The translations under genes and the position numbers were made by a program. Positions 34,157 through 43,325 of a stretch of DNA of 64,000 nt are shown piece by piece. The DNA lies in the NCBI RefSeq assembly GCF_002105755.1, contig NZ_CP020821.1, forward strand, positions 2,232,001 through 2,296,000, read 5' to 3'. The stretch comes from Mycobacterium colombiense CECT 3035 (GTDB lineage Bacteria; Actinomycetota; Actinomycetes; Mycobacteriales; Mycobacteriaceae). Positions within the stretch are counted from its first letter, which is position 1, and every line of letters starts with the position of its first letter. A model generated the notes under the pieces. It was not told the DNA's origin. It did no database searches and saw only the letters and a program-made list of their open reading frames with translations.

Positions 34157-35757
34157 GCGACTTCGACTACATCATCGTCGGCGCCGGCTCGGCGGGTTGT
34201 GTTCTGGCGAACCGGTTGTCGGAAGAGCCGCGCAACCGAGTACTGCTGATCGAGGCCGGGCCCAAAGACACCCATCCGTTGATCCGGGTGCCGAAGGGGT
34301 TCGGCAAGATCGTAGGAGATCCAAAGCTGGCGTGGCACTTCCCCGTTCGTCCGATCGGACCATCGCAGAACAGCGAACAGTGGGTACGCGGCCGCACGTT
34401 GGGTGGATCGAGTGCGGTCAACGGAATGATCTACAACCGTGGCAGCGCAGTGGACTACGACGCGCTGGTTGACCTGGGCAACACCGGATGGGGATGGGAC
34501 ACCATCCTGCCGATCTACCGCAAAATCGAAGACAATCAACTGGGCGCCAACGACATGCGCGGCTTTGGTGGACCACTTGGTATTTCGATCGACACCGATC
34601 CCCCCGCACTCTGTTCCAAATTCATCGAATCGGGCGCCAACCTTGGATGGTCGGTGACGAATGACCTCAACGAATCCGACCTGGAAAGGATCGGTCCCGC
34701 GACGCGGACCATCAAGGGCGGGCGTCGAGTCAGTGCGGCGTGGGCCTTCCTGCGTCCCGTCCGAAGCCGACCGAACCTGACCATTGCGGTGAACACGACA
34801 GTGCGCCGGGTCCTCTTCGAGGGCGACAAAGCCGTCGGTGTCGAGGCCATGACGGCCAAGGGAGCGCGGACGACCTATAAGGCAAGTCGAGAGACCATTC
34901 TGTCGCTGGGCAGCGTTGCGACGCCTAAGCTCTTGCAACTCTCCGGAGTGGGCGATCGATCATTGCTTCGTAGCCTGGGCATCGACACGGTGGCCGACAG
35001 CCCCAATGTTGGGCGACGGATGCGCGAACATCGATGCTTTACGCTCCAGTTCCGGCTCAAGCGAAACATCGGGTACAACAAGCAGCTCGCCACACCGGCA
35101 CAACAGGCCGTCACCGCCATCAAATACCTTGCCACACATAAGGGTCCGATGGCGACGGGGGCCTACGATGTCGTCGGGTTCTTCAAGACCTCCCCAGATC
35201 AACCGCGGCCGGACGCTCAAATTCTGATGGCACCATTCTCGGCGGCGCCATACGAAGCCGGTAAGGATCTCGGGCTGGAGCGCGAGCCTGGTATCCAGGC
35301 CATTGGCTACGTCCTTCGGCCCGACAGCGAGGGGCATGCGACGATCACCTCGGCGGATCCCGATGCGCCGTTGGACATTGACCCTAATTTCTTTGCCACT
35401 GACCATGATCGGGAAACCTTTGCGGCAGCTTTCAGGACGGCGCGCCAACTCTTCGAACAGTCACCGATAGCTGACGAATTGGTCGCCGAGACGCGGCCAG
35501 GCGCGGACGTCACCGACGACGATGCGATCATCGACGCCGCGCTCGACCAGGGCTATTGCGGTTACCACGCGGTTGGCACGTGCGCGATGGGTACGAGCGA
35601 CGACGACGTCGTCGATCCCACTCTGCGCGTGCGAGGCGTACACAACCTTCGCGTGATGGACTGCTCGGTGATGCCGACGATGGTGTCCGGCAACCTGAAC
35701 GGGCCTGCGATGGCGATGGCTTGGCACGCAGCGGATTTGATCCTGGCGGCCCGCTAG
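34153..35757 (+). CDS. GMC-family FAD oxidoreductase (choline dehydrogenase-like)
   Basis: 534 residues. [19 protein letters not shown] (residues 6-24) is the FAD-binding Rossmann motif, [20 protein letters not shown] the first GMC signature, and the active-site pair is His in [11 protein letters not shown] near residue 475 and Asn in [19 protein letters not shown]. It oxidises an alcohol, probably passing electrons to the respiratory chain. GMC enzymes related to MftG belong to the mycofactocin system, but this copy lies in a catabolic operon with an aldehyde dehydrogenase, so substrate oxidation is as likely. A 16-bp hairpin overlaps its last codons. Confidence 0.9.
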   Translation: MSDFDYIIVGAGSAGCVLANRLSEEPRNRVLLIEAGPKDTHPLIRVPKGFGKIVGDPKLAWHFPVRPIGPSQNSEQWVRGRTLGGSSAVNGMIYNRGSAVDYDALVDLGNTGWGWDTILPIYRKIEDNQLGANDMRGFGGPLGISIDTDPPALCSKFIESGANLGWSVTNDLNESDLERIGPATRTIKGGRRVSAAWAFLRPVRSRPNLTIAVNTTVRRVLFEGDKAVGVEAMTAKGARTTYKASRETILSLGSVATPKLLQLSGVGDRSLLRSLGIDTVADSPNVGRRMREHRCFTLQFRLKRNIGYNKQLATPAQQAVTAIKYLATHKGPMATGAYDVVGFFKTSPDQPRPDAQILMAPFSAAPYEAGKDLGLEREPGIQAIGYVLRPDSEGHATITSADPDAPLDIDPNFFATDHDRETFAAAFRTARQLFEQSPIADELVAETRPGADVTDDDAIIDAALDQGYCGYHAVGTCAMGTSDDDVVDPTLRVRGVHNLRVMDCSVMPTMVSGNLNGPAMAMAWHAADLILAAR

Positions 35758-35777
35758 CGATCCGCCAGGATCAAATC
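35734..35777. terminator. Bidirectional terminator overlapping GMC stop
   Basis: Perfect 16-bp stem, GATTTGATCCTGGCGG (35734-35749) and its complement (35762-35777), loop 12 bases. The left arm codes for the last residues of the GMC enzyme. It lies between convergent genes. Confidence 0.82.
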
Positions 35778-35836
35778 TTCACGGCGTCGCGATAGGTTCG
35801 ATCTTCATCGAGAAGATCGGACAGTCGGCTTGCATG

Positions 35837-37003
35837 TCACCAGCCACCAAATCGCCGGTCGACTCCGACCTTGCGACGGCGCAATTGTTCTTGGCGCTCA
35901 ACCTGATCGATCCGACGGACGCCGGCGAGCTCAGCGTCGAGCTCGTCGAGCTTCACCAATTTCGCGGCCGGTGTCGGTGAAGTCTCGGCGTCGACCCACC
36001 GGTTCGGTATCAATCCGACACCATGTCCGCCGGTATCCAGCCAGTTGAGGATGCCCGGATCGCGGTGGGCGACCACGACCACGACGCCGCCATCGTCCTG
36101 GTATTCGGCCTGTTCGCCGTTGATGGATGAAAGCCGATAACGATAATCCACCGAATTCATCCAATAGTTCCCCAGCTCGAAGTTCCAGTAGTCGCACCGG
36201 GGCGGCACCACCCGGATCACAAGCGCCTCGTCCGGAGCGATGTCGAAATAGCAGAAGTGCAGCAACCGGCCCAGCTCATTTTCGCCACCATCGGTCCACC
36301 CCGGCATCCCCGTGACGAATTCATTGGGCTTGTCGCGGTAGAAATCGATCCAGTCGGCCCATCGCGCGGAATCCGCGATGAGCCAGTCCATGGTGGCCGT
36401 TAAACCCGCCGCCACGCTCTGGGGCGAGGGTGGGGGCGGAGCTCCCGTGGCACCAATTCGCTCAATTCGCAGGCGCATCGGGTCCTCGGTGTCCCAGTGT
36501 CCGAAGAACTGCCGAATAAACACGGCCTGCCGGCCGGGAGTCGTCTTGATCCAGTTGCCGGCCTGCGGCTCCGGGCTGTACCACACCTCGACGCTGCCGT
36601 CGGAATCGACTTCGAGATCAGCACTGTTGATCGCCGAGTTCACGCCCGACTCGGTGCCCCCGGCGAAGGAGACCCACCGCACCGTGCCCCGGTTACCGGT
36701 CACCCGGTAGGTCTGCGAACCGTCGATGGCCGCCACCAAATAGTTGCAGTCCGGGTTGTCGCCGAAGCTCTTATGAATCGGCGTCTGCAGGTGCCATAGC
36801 TGCGGGAACATCGGGTCGGCGAATTCCCAGCATTGCTGCATCGCCTTGGTGATGTAGCGGGCCAGATATTGATATCCGGCCGCCCGGTCCTGCGGTGTCG
36901 TGGGCGCCGTTTCGCGAAATACCAGCCGCTCCCCCGCCTCCTTGAGTCGGTCGCAGAAATCGGCCCACGCGGTCTGCAACAATTCGTCGTCTGCTTTGCT
37001 CAT
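35837..37003 (-). CDS. DUF1214-type protein
   Basis: 388 residues from ATG 37003; the longer frame would run into the alcohol dehydrogenase gene. NCNYLVAAIDGSQTYRVTGNRGTVRWVSFA-type sequence near residue 80 and the later AGNWIKTTPGRQAVFIRQFFGHWDTEDPMRLRIERIG match the DUF1214 family, followed by YYWNFELGNYWMNSVDYRYRLSSINGEQ. No transmembrane segment or signal peptide is visible. The stop of the alcohol dehydrogenase (37000) overlaps its start. The function of DUF1214 proteins is not established; they recur beside P450, alcohol dehydrogenase and sulfotransferase genes in actinobacteria. Confidence 0.68.
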   Translation of the reverse strand: MSKADDELLQTAWADFCDRLKEAGERLVFRETAPTTPQDRAAGYQYLARYITKAMQQCWEFADPMFPQLWHLQTPIHKSFGDNPDCNYLVAAIDGSQTYRVTGNRGTVRWVSFAGGTESGVNSAINSADLEVDSDGSVEVWYSPEPQAGNWIKTTPGRQAVFIRQFFGHWDTEDPMRLRIERIGATGAPPPPSPQSVAAGLTATMDWLIADSARWADWIDFYRDKPNEFVTGMPGWTDGGENELGRLLHFCYFDIAPDEALVIRVVPPRCDYWNFELGNYWMNSVDYRYRLSSINGEQAEYQDDGGVVVVVAHRDPGILNWLDTGGHGVGLIPNRWVDAETSPTPAAKLVKLDELDAELAGVRRIDQVERQEQLRRRKVGVDRRFGGW

Positions 37004-38040
37004 CGCTTCTCGCGTCCTTTCCAAGGATCGACCTGAACCTTGCATTCCTCGCTGGGACCTCTTAGGGATTCGAACGCCGCGGGTAGTTCGTCGAGCGACA
37101 CCGTGCGGCTGACCATTGCACCAGGCTCCACCGCACCCGCATCCAGCGTGTCAATAGTGTGATGAAACTCGCCGAGGCTGTAGGTCATCGAGAACTGCAG
37201 CCGAACCTGCTTCATCAGATACAGAGCCGGAACGTAACTGTCCGGAACGGTGCACCAGCCCAACACGATCACTGTCCCGCGCGGCTGCACCACCTGCATC
37301 GCCTGCTCGATCGTCCCCGGCATGCCCGCCGCCTCGAACACCAGGCTCGGCGAGCCGTGCAACGCTTCAATGGCTTCTCCGACCGGGTTGTCGCCCGAGA
37401 CAATGAAATCGGTGGCGCCGAGCTCCTTCGCGTAGCGCTCGCGCCGTCGCGACGTAGCCTGGACGACGATCCGCCCCGCCCCCATCCGGCGCGCCCAGTA
37501 CACGGCGCTCAATGCGATCGGGCCCGCCCCAATGACCAGTATGTCGGTCCCGGGCCGGATATGGCCGAGGTAGGCGCCATGCAGACCGACCGCGAGCGGT
37601 TCCACCAGGGCTCCGTCGCCCCAGGATAGGGCGGCCGGCAGCTTGACCGCCTGCGTCTCGGCCACCATCGCGAATTCCGCAAACGCACCGGCGAAACCAA
37701 AGAGCTTTGGCTCCCCGGTACACCATTGTGGTTCTCCGCCTTCGCAATTCGCGCATCGTCCGCACGCTGGAATGGCCATCGCCGTGATGTGGTCGCCGAC
37801 GGCGAGGCAGTCCACCTCGGGCCCTACATCAACGATCTCGCCGGCGAACTCGTGGCCGAGGATCGCGCCCGGGGGCATTTGCAGAAACCCGTGACCATCG
37901 GTGAAATGCAGATCCGTTCCGCAGATCCCGCAACTCCCCACCCGGATCACCACGTGTCGTGGGTCGGGGACTGGAATCGGGCGCTCCTCGACGGCTAAAC
38001 CTTTTCCAACGCCTTGGAATACAGCAGCGCGCATTGTCAT
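37000..38040 (-). CDS. Zinc-dependent alcohol dehydrogenase (MDR family)
   Basis: 346 residues. GSCGICGTDLHF contains the first catalytic-zinc Cys, ILGHEFAGEIVDVG the GHE zinc motif, and CGRCANCEGGEPQWC four Cys for the structural zinc. The Rossmann turn is VIGAGPIALSAV near residue 168. The general type is sorbitol/threonine-dehydrogenase-like. ATG 38040. Its neighbours form a minus-strand operon with 4-base overlaps: sulfotransferase, glyoxalase-fold protein, this gene and DUF1214. Oxidation of a pathway alcohol is likely. Confidence 0.9.
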   Translation of the reverse strand: MTMRAAVFQGVGKGLAVEERPIPVPDPRHVVIRVGSCGICGTDLHFTDGHGFLQMPPGAILGHEFAGEIVDVGPEVDCLAVGDHITAMAIPACGRCANCEGGEPQWCTGEPKLFGFAGAFAEFAMVAETQAVKLPAALSWGDGALVEPLAVGLHGAYLGHIRPGTDILVIGAGPIALSAVYWARRMGAGRIVVQATSRRRERYAKELGATDFIVSGDNPVGEAIEALHGSPSLVFEAAGMPGTIEQAMQVVQPRGTVIVLGWCTVPDSYVPALYLMKQVRLQFSMTYSLGEFHHTIDTLDAGAVEPGAMVSRTVSLDELPAAFESLRGPSEECKVQVDPWKGREKR

Positions 38041-38498
38041 GACTGACCTCCGAAAATGACGGGCCGCATGGCGGCATCAACAAGTTCCACGTAGGCACCC
38101 GTTCGGGCTTGGTGGATCACGAACGGTGCCGCGGCGTCGGGGTCGTCGACGCCGATCTTGGCGCACAGCGGTAGGCCGCGCCGCGTGAGCTCCGCGGAGG
38201 CCGCCTCGACGTCGTCACACCAGTAGCCGAGATGATGCACCTGTCCCGGCCCGCTGACCGTCCACAATGTCCCGGGAATTTGTCGGACCAATTCCAGATG
38301 GTGCGGACCCTGGGTGGTGTAGGCGAATCGGAACGACACCGTCGTTGGTCCGTCCGGAAGACAGACCGGCATGTCGACCTCGCCTTCGGGTCCCCACGTC
38401 ACTCCCGTCAAGTCGCTGTATTCGGCCTTTGCCGCGTCGACGTCCTCGACCACGATCCCTGTGTGGTAGAGGTCGGTGAATTTGATGAGTGGCGTCAT
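38037..38498 (-). CDS. Glyoxalase/VOC-fold protein
   Basis: 153 residues with two beta-alpha-beta-beta-beta repeats. LYHTGIVVEDVDAAKAEYSDLTGV opens the first and QVHHLGYWCDDVEAASAELTRRG the second; GAYVELVDA near the C-terminus supplies the final Glu. The His, His and Glu positions are those that bind metal in VOC enzymes such as methylmalonyl-CoA epimerase or extradiol dioxygenases. It overlaps both neighbours by 4 bases. An isomerase, epimerase or dioxygenase role cannot be separated on sequence. Confidence 0.82.
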   Translation of the reverse strand: MTPLIKFTDLYHTGIVVEDVDAAKAEYSDLTGVTWGPEGEVDMPVCLPDGPTTVSFRFAYTTQGPHHLELVRQIPGTLWTVSGPGQVHHLGYWCDDVEAASAELTRRGLPLCAKIGVDDPDAAAPFVIHQARTGAYVELVDAAMRPVIFGGQS

Positions 38499-39649
38499 TG
38501 CAGTTCGTACTCCTTGATGTAAGGCCCGAAGTGTTCTTCGATCGTGTGGCGATCCACGCCGAGCGCGTCCGGGTCATAGCTATGCGCCCCGCGTTGATCC
38601 TTGGGATGCGAGTCAAGCCAGCGCTGCATCGCGTTCGCTACCTGTTCGGAGAGTTCGAGGTCAAAGGCCTCATAGAGTCGGCGCACCACAGCGAGCGGTC
38701 TGTTGATGAATTCCCGGTAATCCACGTCGTAGAACGAGGATTCGCGACCTCGGCGCGCCTCGGCGATCCGACGCACACCCTCCGACCACACCGCGATCTC
38801 ACGACGCGCGATGTCGCGAGGCGGGCGCTCCACACCGACGGTCTTGCCGATCATGGACAAGACGCTGACGACCGAGCCCAGTGCGGCCTGTGGGTCGCGG
38901 TGAGTCTGAACGACTCGCGCGCCGGGAAACACGTCGAGCAGTTCGTCGATGAAGAGCACGTGGCTGGGATTCTTCAACAGCCAGGTCTTTCCCGGACTCG
39001 ACGAGCCGATGAGGCGCAGAAAGTTGGCGTACCGCACCAGTGACGGGGTCATGTCCTGCGCGAGCATCCACTCGTCATAGGCGGGTATCGACGCGATCGA
39101 GCCAAAGTAGTTGCTGACAAAAGACTGCGCCATCGGAGCCAGGCACTCGTCGGCCTCATCGGCACCGACGAAGTGGGTGCGCCGCAGCCACTCCGGCATG
39201 AACTCCGCTTCTGCCACGACCTGCCGAAAGTCGGGATCGTCGGCCCAATTGTCCCGTGGGGGACGCGGCTTCGGATAGCTGTGCAGCCACTTCTCCGACA
39301 CCTGGAACCGTGGATCAACCGAAAGCAGCTGATGCAACGCGGTTGTGCCGGTCCGCGGTACGCCGACGATGAACACCGGTGCGCCAAGGTCACCGGACAG
39401 GCATTCCGGATGCCTTTTCCAGCCTTCTTCGGTGCGCAGTCGCACGGTGAGTACCGAAGTAACCAAGAAGCCGGCGAGGCCGGCAAGACCATCCTCGTCG
39501 ATCCCGGGAATGGCAACGAAGTCCTCGACCAGCCGCTGCAAGCCCTCGAGATAGTCGTTGTCGCCGAAGTCGGAAAGCTGTGTCGCCGTCCTAGCGTCGT
39601 CATGCAATTGTGCGACGAGCGTCCCTATGTGTCTCACAGTGTCATTCAT
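38495..39649 (-). CDS. PAPS-dependent sulfotransferase
   Basis: 384 residues from ATG 39649; an ATG at 39682 would add 11 residues. FIVGVPRTGTTALHQLLSVDP near residue 92 is the 5'-phosphosulfate loop, WLLKNPSHVLFIDELLDVFPGARVVQTHRDP the 3'-phosphate region. This is the mycobacterial Stf-like group. Sulfation of a hydroxylated lipid or sterol-like compound is the expected activity, which is unusual inside a catabolic cluster. It leads the operon and is divergent from the TetR gene at 39703 across 53 bases. Confidence 0.87.
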   Translation of the reverse strand: MNDTVRHIGTLVAQLHDDARTATQLSDFGDNDYLEGLQRLVEDFVAIPGIDEDGLAGLAGFLVTSVLTVRLRTEEGWKRHPECLSGDLGAPVFIVGVPRTGTTALHQLLSVDPRFQVSEKWLHSYPKPRPPRDNWADDPDFRQVVAEAEFMPEWLRRTHFVGADEADECLAPMAQSFVSNYFGSIASIPAYDEWMLAQDMTPSLVRYANFLRLIGSSSPGKTWLLKNPSHVLFIDELLDVFPGARVVQTHRDPQAALGSVVSVLSMIGKTVGVERPPRDIARREIAVWSEGVRRIAEARRGRESSFYDVDYREFINRPLAVVRRLYEAFDLELSEQVANAMQRWLDSHPKDQRGAHSYDPDALGVDRHTIEEHFGPYIKEYELQ

Positions 39650-39650
39650 A

Positions 39651-39680
39651 GCACTCTGTGTCACGATTGGCAATGAGTGC
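39651..39680. promoter_or_regulatory. Inverted repeat in the sulfotransferase/TetR divergent promoter
   Basis: GCACTC (39651-39656) and GAGTGC (39675-39680) form an inverted repeat with an 18-base spacer in the 53-base gap between the divergent sulfotransferase and TetR genes. A plausible TetR operator, distinct from the TTACAnTGTAA sites. Confidence 0.4.
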
Positions 39681-39702
39681 ACTCCCCGCTACCGTATGAG
39701 GC

Positions 39703-40344
39703 ATGCCAGCAAACCCGTCGCAGGACGAGGAACCGTCGGCCACCATCGCGACCCGCAGCAGAGAATTCGCCAAAGAATTCGTCGCGCGACAGATCGAAGA
39801 GGCGGCTATCAGTCTTTTCGCGGAACGCGGCTACGAGAACGTCACCGTCGCTGACATCGCCGACGCGATCGGGGTGTCCCGCCGCACGTTCTTCCGCTAC
39901 TTCGCGTCAAAGGACGAAGTGCTTCGGGCGCACGCGATCCGCCTGCATGCCCGAGTATTGCGCGCGCTCGAGCGGCGACCGCCCGATGAGCCGGCCGCCG
40001 TGGCGCTGTGCAACGCCTTTCTTGACACCGCGGATGTCAGCGCCGAAGAACGGGAGAACATGTTGCGCCGCAATCGTGTGCTTCGCGACCATCAAGGGCA
40101 GGCGGGGTGGGCCACGATGACACCGGAGATGGGGGCCGCACTGGTCGACCGGCTGGCGGCCCGGATGCGAGTTGAGGCAAAGACAGATCTACGACCACGG
40201 CTTCTTGTTGCCACCATCTGGGCCGCCGCCGACGCCGCGACAGCCCACTGGGTGGCGGCGGGGGACGACGAACCACTGACTATCACCATGCGGTACGCGT
40301 TCGACAAAGTTATGTCAGGGCTGTCCGCGCTCGACTCCGATTGA
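39703..40344 (+). CDS. TetR-family transcriptional regulator
   Basis: 213 residues. Helix-turn-helix at about residues 28-72: ARQIEEAAISLFAERGYENVTVADIADAIGVSRRTFFRYFASKDEVL, a very typical TetR N-terminus. The ligand domain includes ENMLRRNRVLRDHQGQ and WAAADAATAHWVAAGDDEP, seen in many mycobacterial TetRs. ATG 39703. It is divergent from the sulfotransferase operon, which it may control through the inverted repeat in the gap. It converges on the mycofactocin-type SDR at 40348, 3 bases away. Its own promoter lacks the TTACAnTGTAA motif. Confidence 0.9.
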   Translation: MPANPSQDEEPSATIATRSREFAKEFVARQIEEAAISLFAERGYENVTVADIADAIGVSRRTFFRYFASKDEVLRAHAIRLHARVLRALERRPPDEPAAVALCNAFLDTADVSAEERENMLRRNRVLRDHQGQAGWATMTPEMGAALVDRLAARMRVEAKTDLRPRLLVATIWAAADAATAHWVAAGDDEPLTITMRYAFDKVMSGLSALDSD

Positions 40345-40347
40345 GCC

Positions 40348-41175
40348 CTACCGCCGTATGTCCATCCCGGCGTCGACCTTGAGCAGACTGCCTGTGAACG
40401 ACCGCCCGGCCTCGGATATCAAGAACAGAATCGCGTTGCTGACGTCCTTCGGATCGATCATGGGTAGATCCGGGAGGGCAGTTCGCAGTGCGTCAGCGAG
40501 GTGAGGATTTTTCTCGATCATTTTGAACAGCGCAGGGTTATCGGTGATCATCGGCGTCGCGCAGTTGGTCGGGGCGACGGCATTTACCCGAATTCTGTGT
40601 GGGGCAAGGAGGCTGGCATACGAGCGCACCAATCCAGTGATGGCCAGTTTGGCCATCACGTAGGAGTCGGAGCCACCACTTCCGTCGGTGACGTCCAACA
40701 GCGCCGCCATGGAGCTGACGGCGACGAGGTTGCCGCCTTGAGCCCGTTCCTTCAGATGTGGAATGGCGACCTGAAACGTGTTCCATACACCGATCAACAT
40801 GACGTCAATCCCGAAGCGCAGCGCCTCGGCGGCGTCCCGCTCGTCGGCGTTGGTCAGCACAACACCCGCGTTCGCGACCACTGTGTCGACGTGACCAAAG
40901 CTTTGTACGCCGTCATCGAACGCCGCCTGCATTGTGGCCTTGTCCCGGACGTCGGCCTTGTGGAAAATCATTTTCCGGCCGGTCTTTTCGACGAGCCGGG
41001 CGGTCTCCGCCAGTTCCTCGGCGGTGCCGAGCCGGTACGGCACAACGTCGACATCTTCACAGATATCGACACCCACAATGTCGGCGCCTTGCTCGGCAAA
41101 GGCGACGGCATGTGATCGTCCCTGACCCCGAGCCGCACCCGTGATGAAAACGACCCGGCCGTCCAATATGCCCAT
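40348..41175 (-). CDS. Mycofactocin-type SDR oxidoreductase
   Basis: 275 residues from ATG 41175, with GGGAG upstream. FITGAARGQGRSHAVAFAEQGADIVGVDICEDVDVVPYRLGTAEELAETARLV has the GQGRSHA signature and the insertion of the mycofactocin-dependent group. Ser is in VSSMAAL and Tyr-Lys in YVMAK; NCATPM near residue 205 is conserved. It follows the 230-residue protein at 41230 by 54 bases and is probably in its operon, under the site at 43293. Third such SDR in the window. Confidence 0.9.
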   Translation of the reverse strand: MGILDGRVVFITGAARGQGRSHAVAFAEQGADIVGVDICEDVDVVPYRLGTAEELAETARLVEKTGRKMIFHKADVRDKATMQAAFDDGVQSFGHVDTVVANAGVVLTNADERDAAEALRFGIDVMLIGVWNTFQVAIPHLKERAQGGNLVAVSSMAALLDVTDGSGGSDSYVMAKLAITGLVRSYASLLAPHRIRVNAVAPTNCATPMITDNPALFKMIEKNPHLADALRTALPDLPMIDPKDVSNAILFLISEAGRSFTGSLLKVDAGMDIRR

Positions 41176-41229
41176 TGGCTCCCTTACGAGGCAGGCCACA
41201 CCGGATCCTGGGTGGCGAAGGCTTTTTCT

Positions 41230-41922
41230 CTAGCCCAGATCGATTGCGACACTGCCATTGGTTGCCGCACGCACGGACCCGCGAACACCAGTCGGCGTCC
41301 GGTCAAAGGTCGCCGCGCGTTCGCGCAGGTTCGTCACACAAAGTTCGCCGTCGTGGGTATCGACCTCCCACTCCTGGTCGTTCACGATTGCGCCGGTGTG
41401 ACCCGGAGAACCCATGGCCAGGGTGGGTCCGAGCGGCACGAAGGGAAGTACTTGCGCCGACGCGTGAGACAGCTCGTTCAATGCATCCGGTCGCGCCCAC
41501 ACCATTTCGACGTTGCTCAGCAGATCGGTTAATGGTGGTTCCTGTTCCTTCAGCGCCTTGACCGTCTCGGCGGTGATGCCGACGACGGCACGAATCGGCA
41601 ACCGTTGCAGGAACATCGAAGTACGCCGAGCGTCGAAACCCCACACCTCTGCGCACATATAGGTCGCGCCGATTCGGCGCAGCGCATGGACGACCGGGCT
41701 GAACCAAGGAGCCTCCCAGTTTTGCGCTGTCACAAGGACCTGGTCAGCTCCACGAAGACCCGCGTCCCTGAGCATCAGTTCGGCCCAGTCGGTGTCGCGT
41801 TCGAACTCCGCCCATCCAATCTCGAACTCGAAATCTGCTGCACCGCAAGGGAAGCTGCCGACGCCGAATAACGGCGCGCGGGGCAGGGTGGCGGCCGCCG
41901 CGGTCATGGTCTCGCGACTCAT
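41230..41922 (-). CDS. Protein of unknown function, partner of PaaK-like ligase
   Basis: 230 residues; I do not recognise a family with certainty. Visible segments include FEFEIGWAEFERDTDWAELMLRDAGLRGADQVLVTAQNWEAPWFSPVVHALRRIGATYMCAEVWGFDARRTSMFLQRL, faintly like the N-terminal core of adenylate-forming enzymes (helix, GxxxGDxV-like turn, then ALxxxGA). No nucleotide loop, signal peptide or membrane segment is seen. Its ATG overlaps the stop of the PaaK-like gene by 4 bases, implying tight co-expression and perhaps a heteromeric complex. It could be a degenerate ligase half or a new subunit. Confidence 0.6.
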   Translation of the reverse strand: MSRETMTAAAATLPRAPLFGVGSFPCGAADFEFEIGWAEFERDTDWAELMLRDAGLRGADQVLVTAQNWEAPWFSPVVHALRRIGATYMCAEVWGFDARRTSMFLQRLPIRAVVGITAETVKALKEQEPPLTDLLSNVEMVWARPDALNELSHASAQVLPFVPLGPTLAMGSPGHTGAIVNDQEWEVDTHDGELCVTNLRERAATFDRTPTGVRGSVRAATNGSVAIDLG

Positions 41923-43190
41923 GCCTTCACCACCCGGGAGAACTTCGCGACGCTGGAGGCGGTCGCCAACAAATCATCGATCGGACGTAGTTCCACATCG
42001 ACGTCCACACCCAAACCGTCTTGCAGCGCACCAGTTGCCCGGCGAGCTACATCGGCAAGATCGCCGGTGCGATCGGGGGCATACCCGGCGCGGATTCGCA
42101 TCCGGTCCATGGTATCTGCGTAGCGCACGACCTGAAACACTCCGTCGGCCAGTTCGGGAATCGATTCCACGAGCTGCCAGACCTCGGATACCAGGATGGG
42201 CTTTCCGCCGACCATCATCTCGTCACCTTTGCGGCCCAATACCCACATCCGCGCGTGCGTGCGCCCGCTGGGCGCCGGTTCGTGGGTGATCCGCACCAGG
42301 TCTTCGGAGCGGAAGCGGATGTATGGGGCGGCCAGGTTATCCAAGTCTGTCGCGACCAACTCGCCTATTTCCCGGTCCGCGACCGGCTGACCAGTTGCGG
42401 GGTCCAGGGATTCGGCGATTACGGTGTCCTCCCACAGGAAGTAGCCGTCGTGCTCGCGTCCCTCCCACGCCGTTCCGGTGTCTCCAGCGCTGGTGTAGGT
42501 GAACAGATTGACGCCCCACTGGTCACGCACCTTCTGTGTCAATGCCTTTCCGAGCGGCATGCCGGCGAATGCGGCAGCTTTCAGCGAGGAAAGCATTGAC
42601 CGGATGTCGTAACGCTCTTCAAGCTTTTCGAACTCGAGAACCAGTGGCAAGAACAGATGTACCCATGCGATCTGGTGCCGCTCGATCGCCTGCAAGACCG
42701 TTTCGCCGCGGCCGACCCACGAGTCGATGCACACGGGAATCAATCCGAGCATGTGCAAGAAGTCGTCGAAGTAGTTGCGGAATGAACCCGGCGGGACCAG
42801 CACCTTGTCCCCTGGACGCAAGCCCATCTCCCAGAAATTGCGCGCATAGTTGGTTGGCAGCGGCGGCGCCACTGACCAGATCTCAGGCAGCAGCTCCGGC
42901 AGGCCCGTGGTTCCCGAGGTCGAGGTGAGCGACGTGAGCTCCGACGGCTCGACGCACAGCAGCCCACCGAATGGGTCGCCGGTGCGGGCGCGGTACGCCT
43001 TGACATCGTCCTTACAGAACGTCGGCAACTTGTTGGTGAAGTCCGCCAGCGACTTGATGTCACCGGGTTTCACGCCGGCGTTTGTCCACAGCTCTCGGTA
43101 GAAGCCCGATCGCTCCCAGACATAGGGCACCAGCTCGAGGATCCGCTTCTCCTGAAGCTCGGCAATCACCTCTCGCGGCGCCGTCTCCAT
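41919..43190 (-). CDS. PaaK-like adenylate-forming CoA ligase
   Basis: 423 residues from ATG 43190, which has GGAG seven bases upstream and gives the usual family start (REVIAELQEKRILELVPYVWERSGFYRELW). An in-frame ATG at 43289 would add 33 residues and nearly touch the operator at 43293. STSGTTGLPELLPEIW near residue 102 is the phosphate loop; SAGDTGTAWEGREHDGYF and VLGRKGDEMMVGGKPI follow. C-terminal SVAKFSRVVKA provides the lysine expected of the group. It probably activates an aromatic or alicyclic acid as its CoA ester. The gene for the unknown partner overlaps its stop. Confidence 0.82.
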   Translation of the reverse strand: METAPREVIAELQEKRILELVPYVWERSGFYRELWTNAGVKPGDIKSLADFTNKLPTFCKDDVKAYRARTGDPFGGLLCVEPSELTSLTSTSGTTGLPELLPEIWSVAPPLPTNYARNFWEMGLRPGDKVLVPPGSFRNYFDDFLHMLGLIPVCIDSWVGRGETVLQAIERHQIAWVHLFLPLVLEFEKLEERYDIRSMLSSLKAAAFAGMPLGKALTQKVRDQWGVNLFTYTSAGDTGTAWEGREHDGYFLWEDTVIAESLDPATGQPVADREIGELVATDLDNLAAPYIRFRSEDLVRITHEPAPSGRTHARMWVLGRKGDEMMVGGKPILVSEVWQLVESIPELADGVFQVVRYADTMDRMRIRAGYAPDRTGDLADVARRATGALQDGLGVDVDVELRPIDDLLATASSVAKFSRVVKA

Positions 43191-43292
43191 ATCGGGCTCC
43201 AGAAACGACCGATGGTGATCGGGCGCGCTCGGGCGGCTCGTCGTGGCTATGTCGGTGCTCAAATTCGTCTCCGAAGGGTCACGTCGCATGGA

Positions 43293-43309
43293 TTCTTACA
43301 CTGTAACGT
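43293..43309. promoter_or_regulatory. TTACAnTGTAA-type operator, site 8
   Basis: TTCTTACACTGTAACGT carries the perfect core TTACACTGTAA and right flank. It lies 102 bases upstream of the chosen PaaK-like start (43190) and is the last copy of this motif in the window. Confidence 0.68.
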
Positions 43310-43325
43310 GATGGCCGCCATATAG

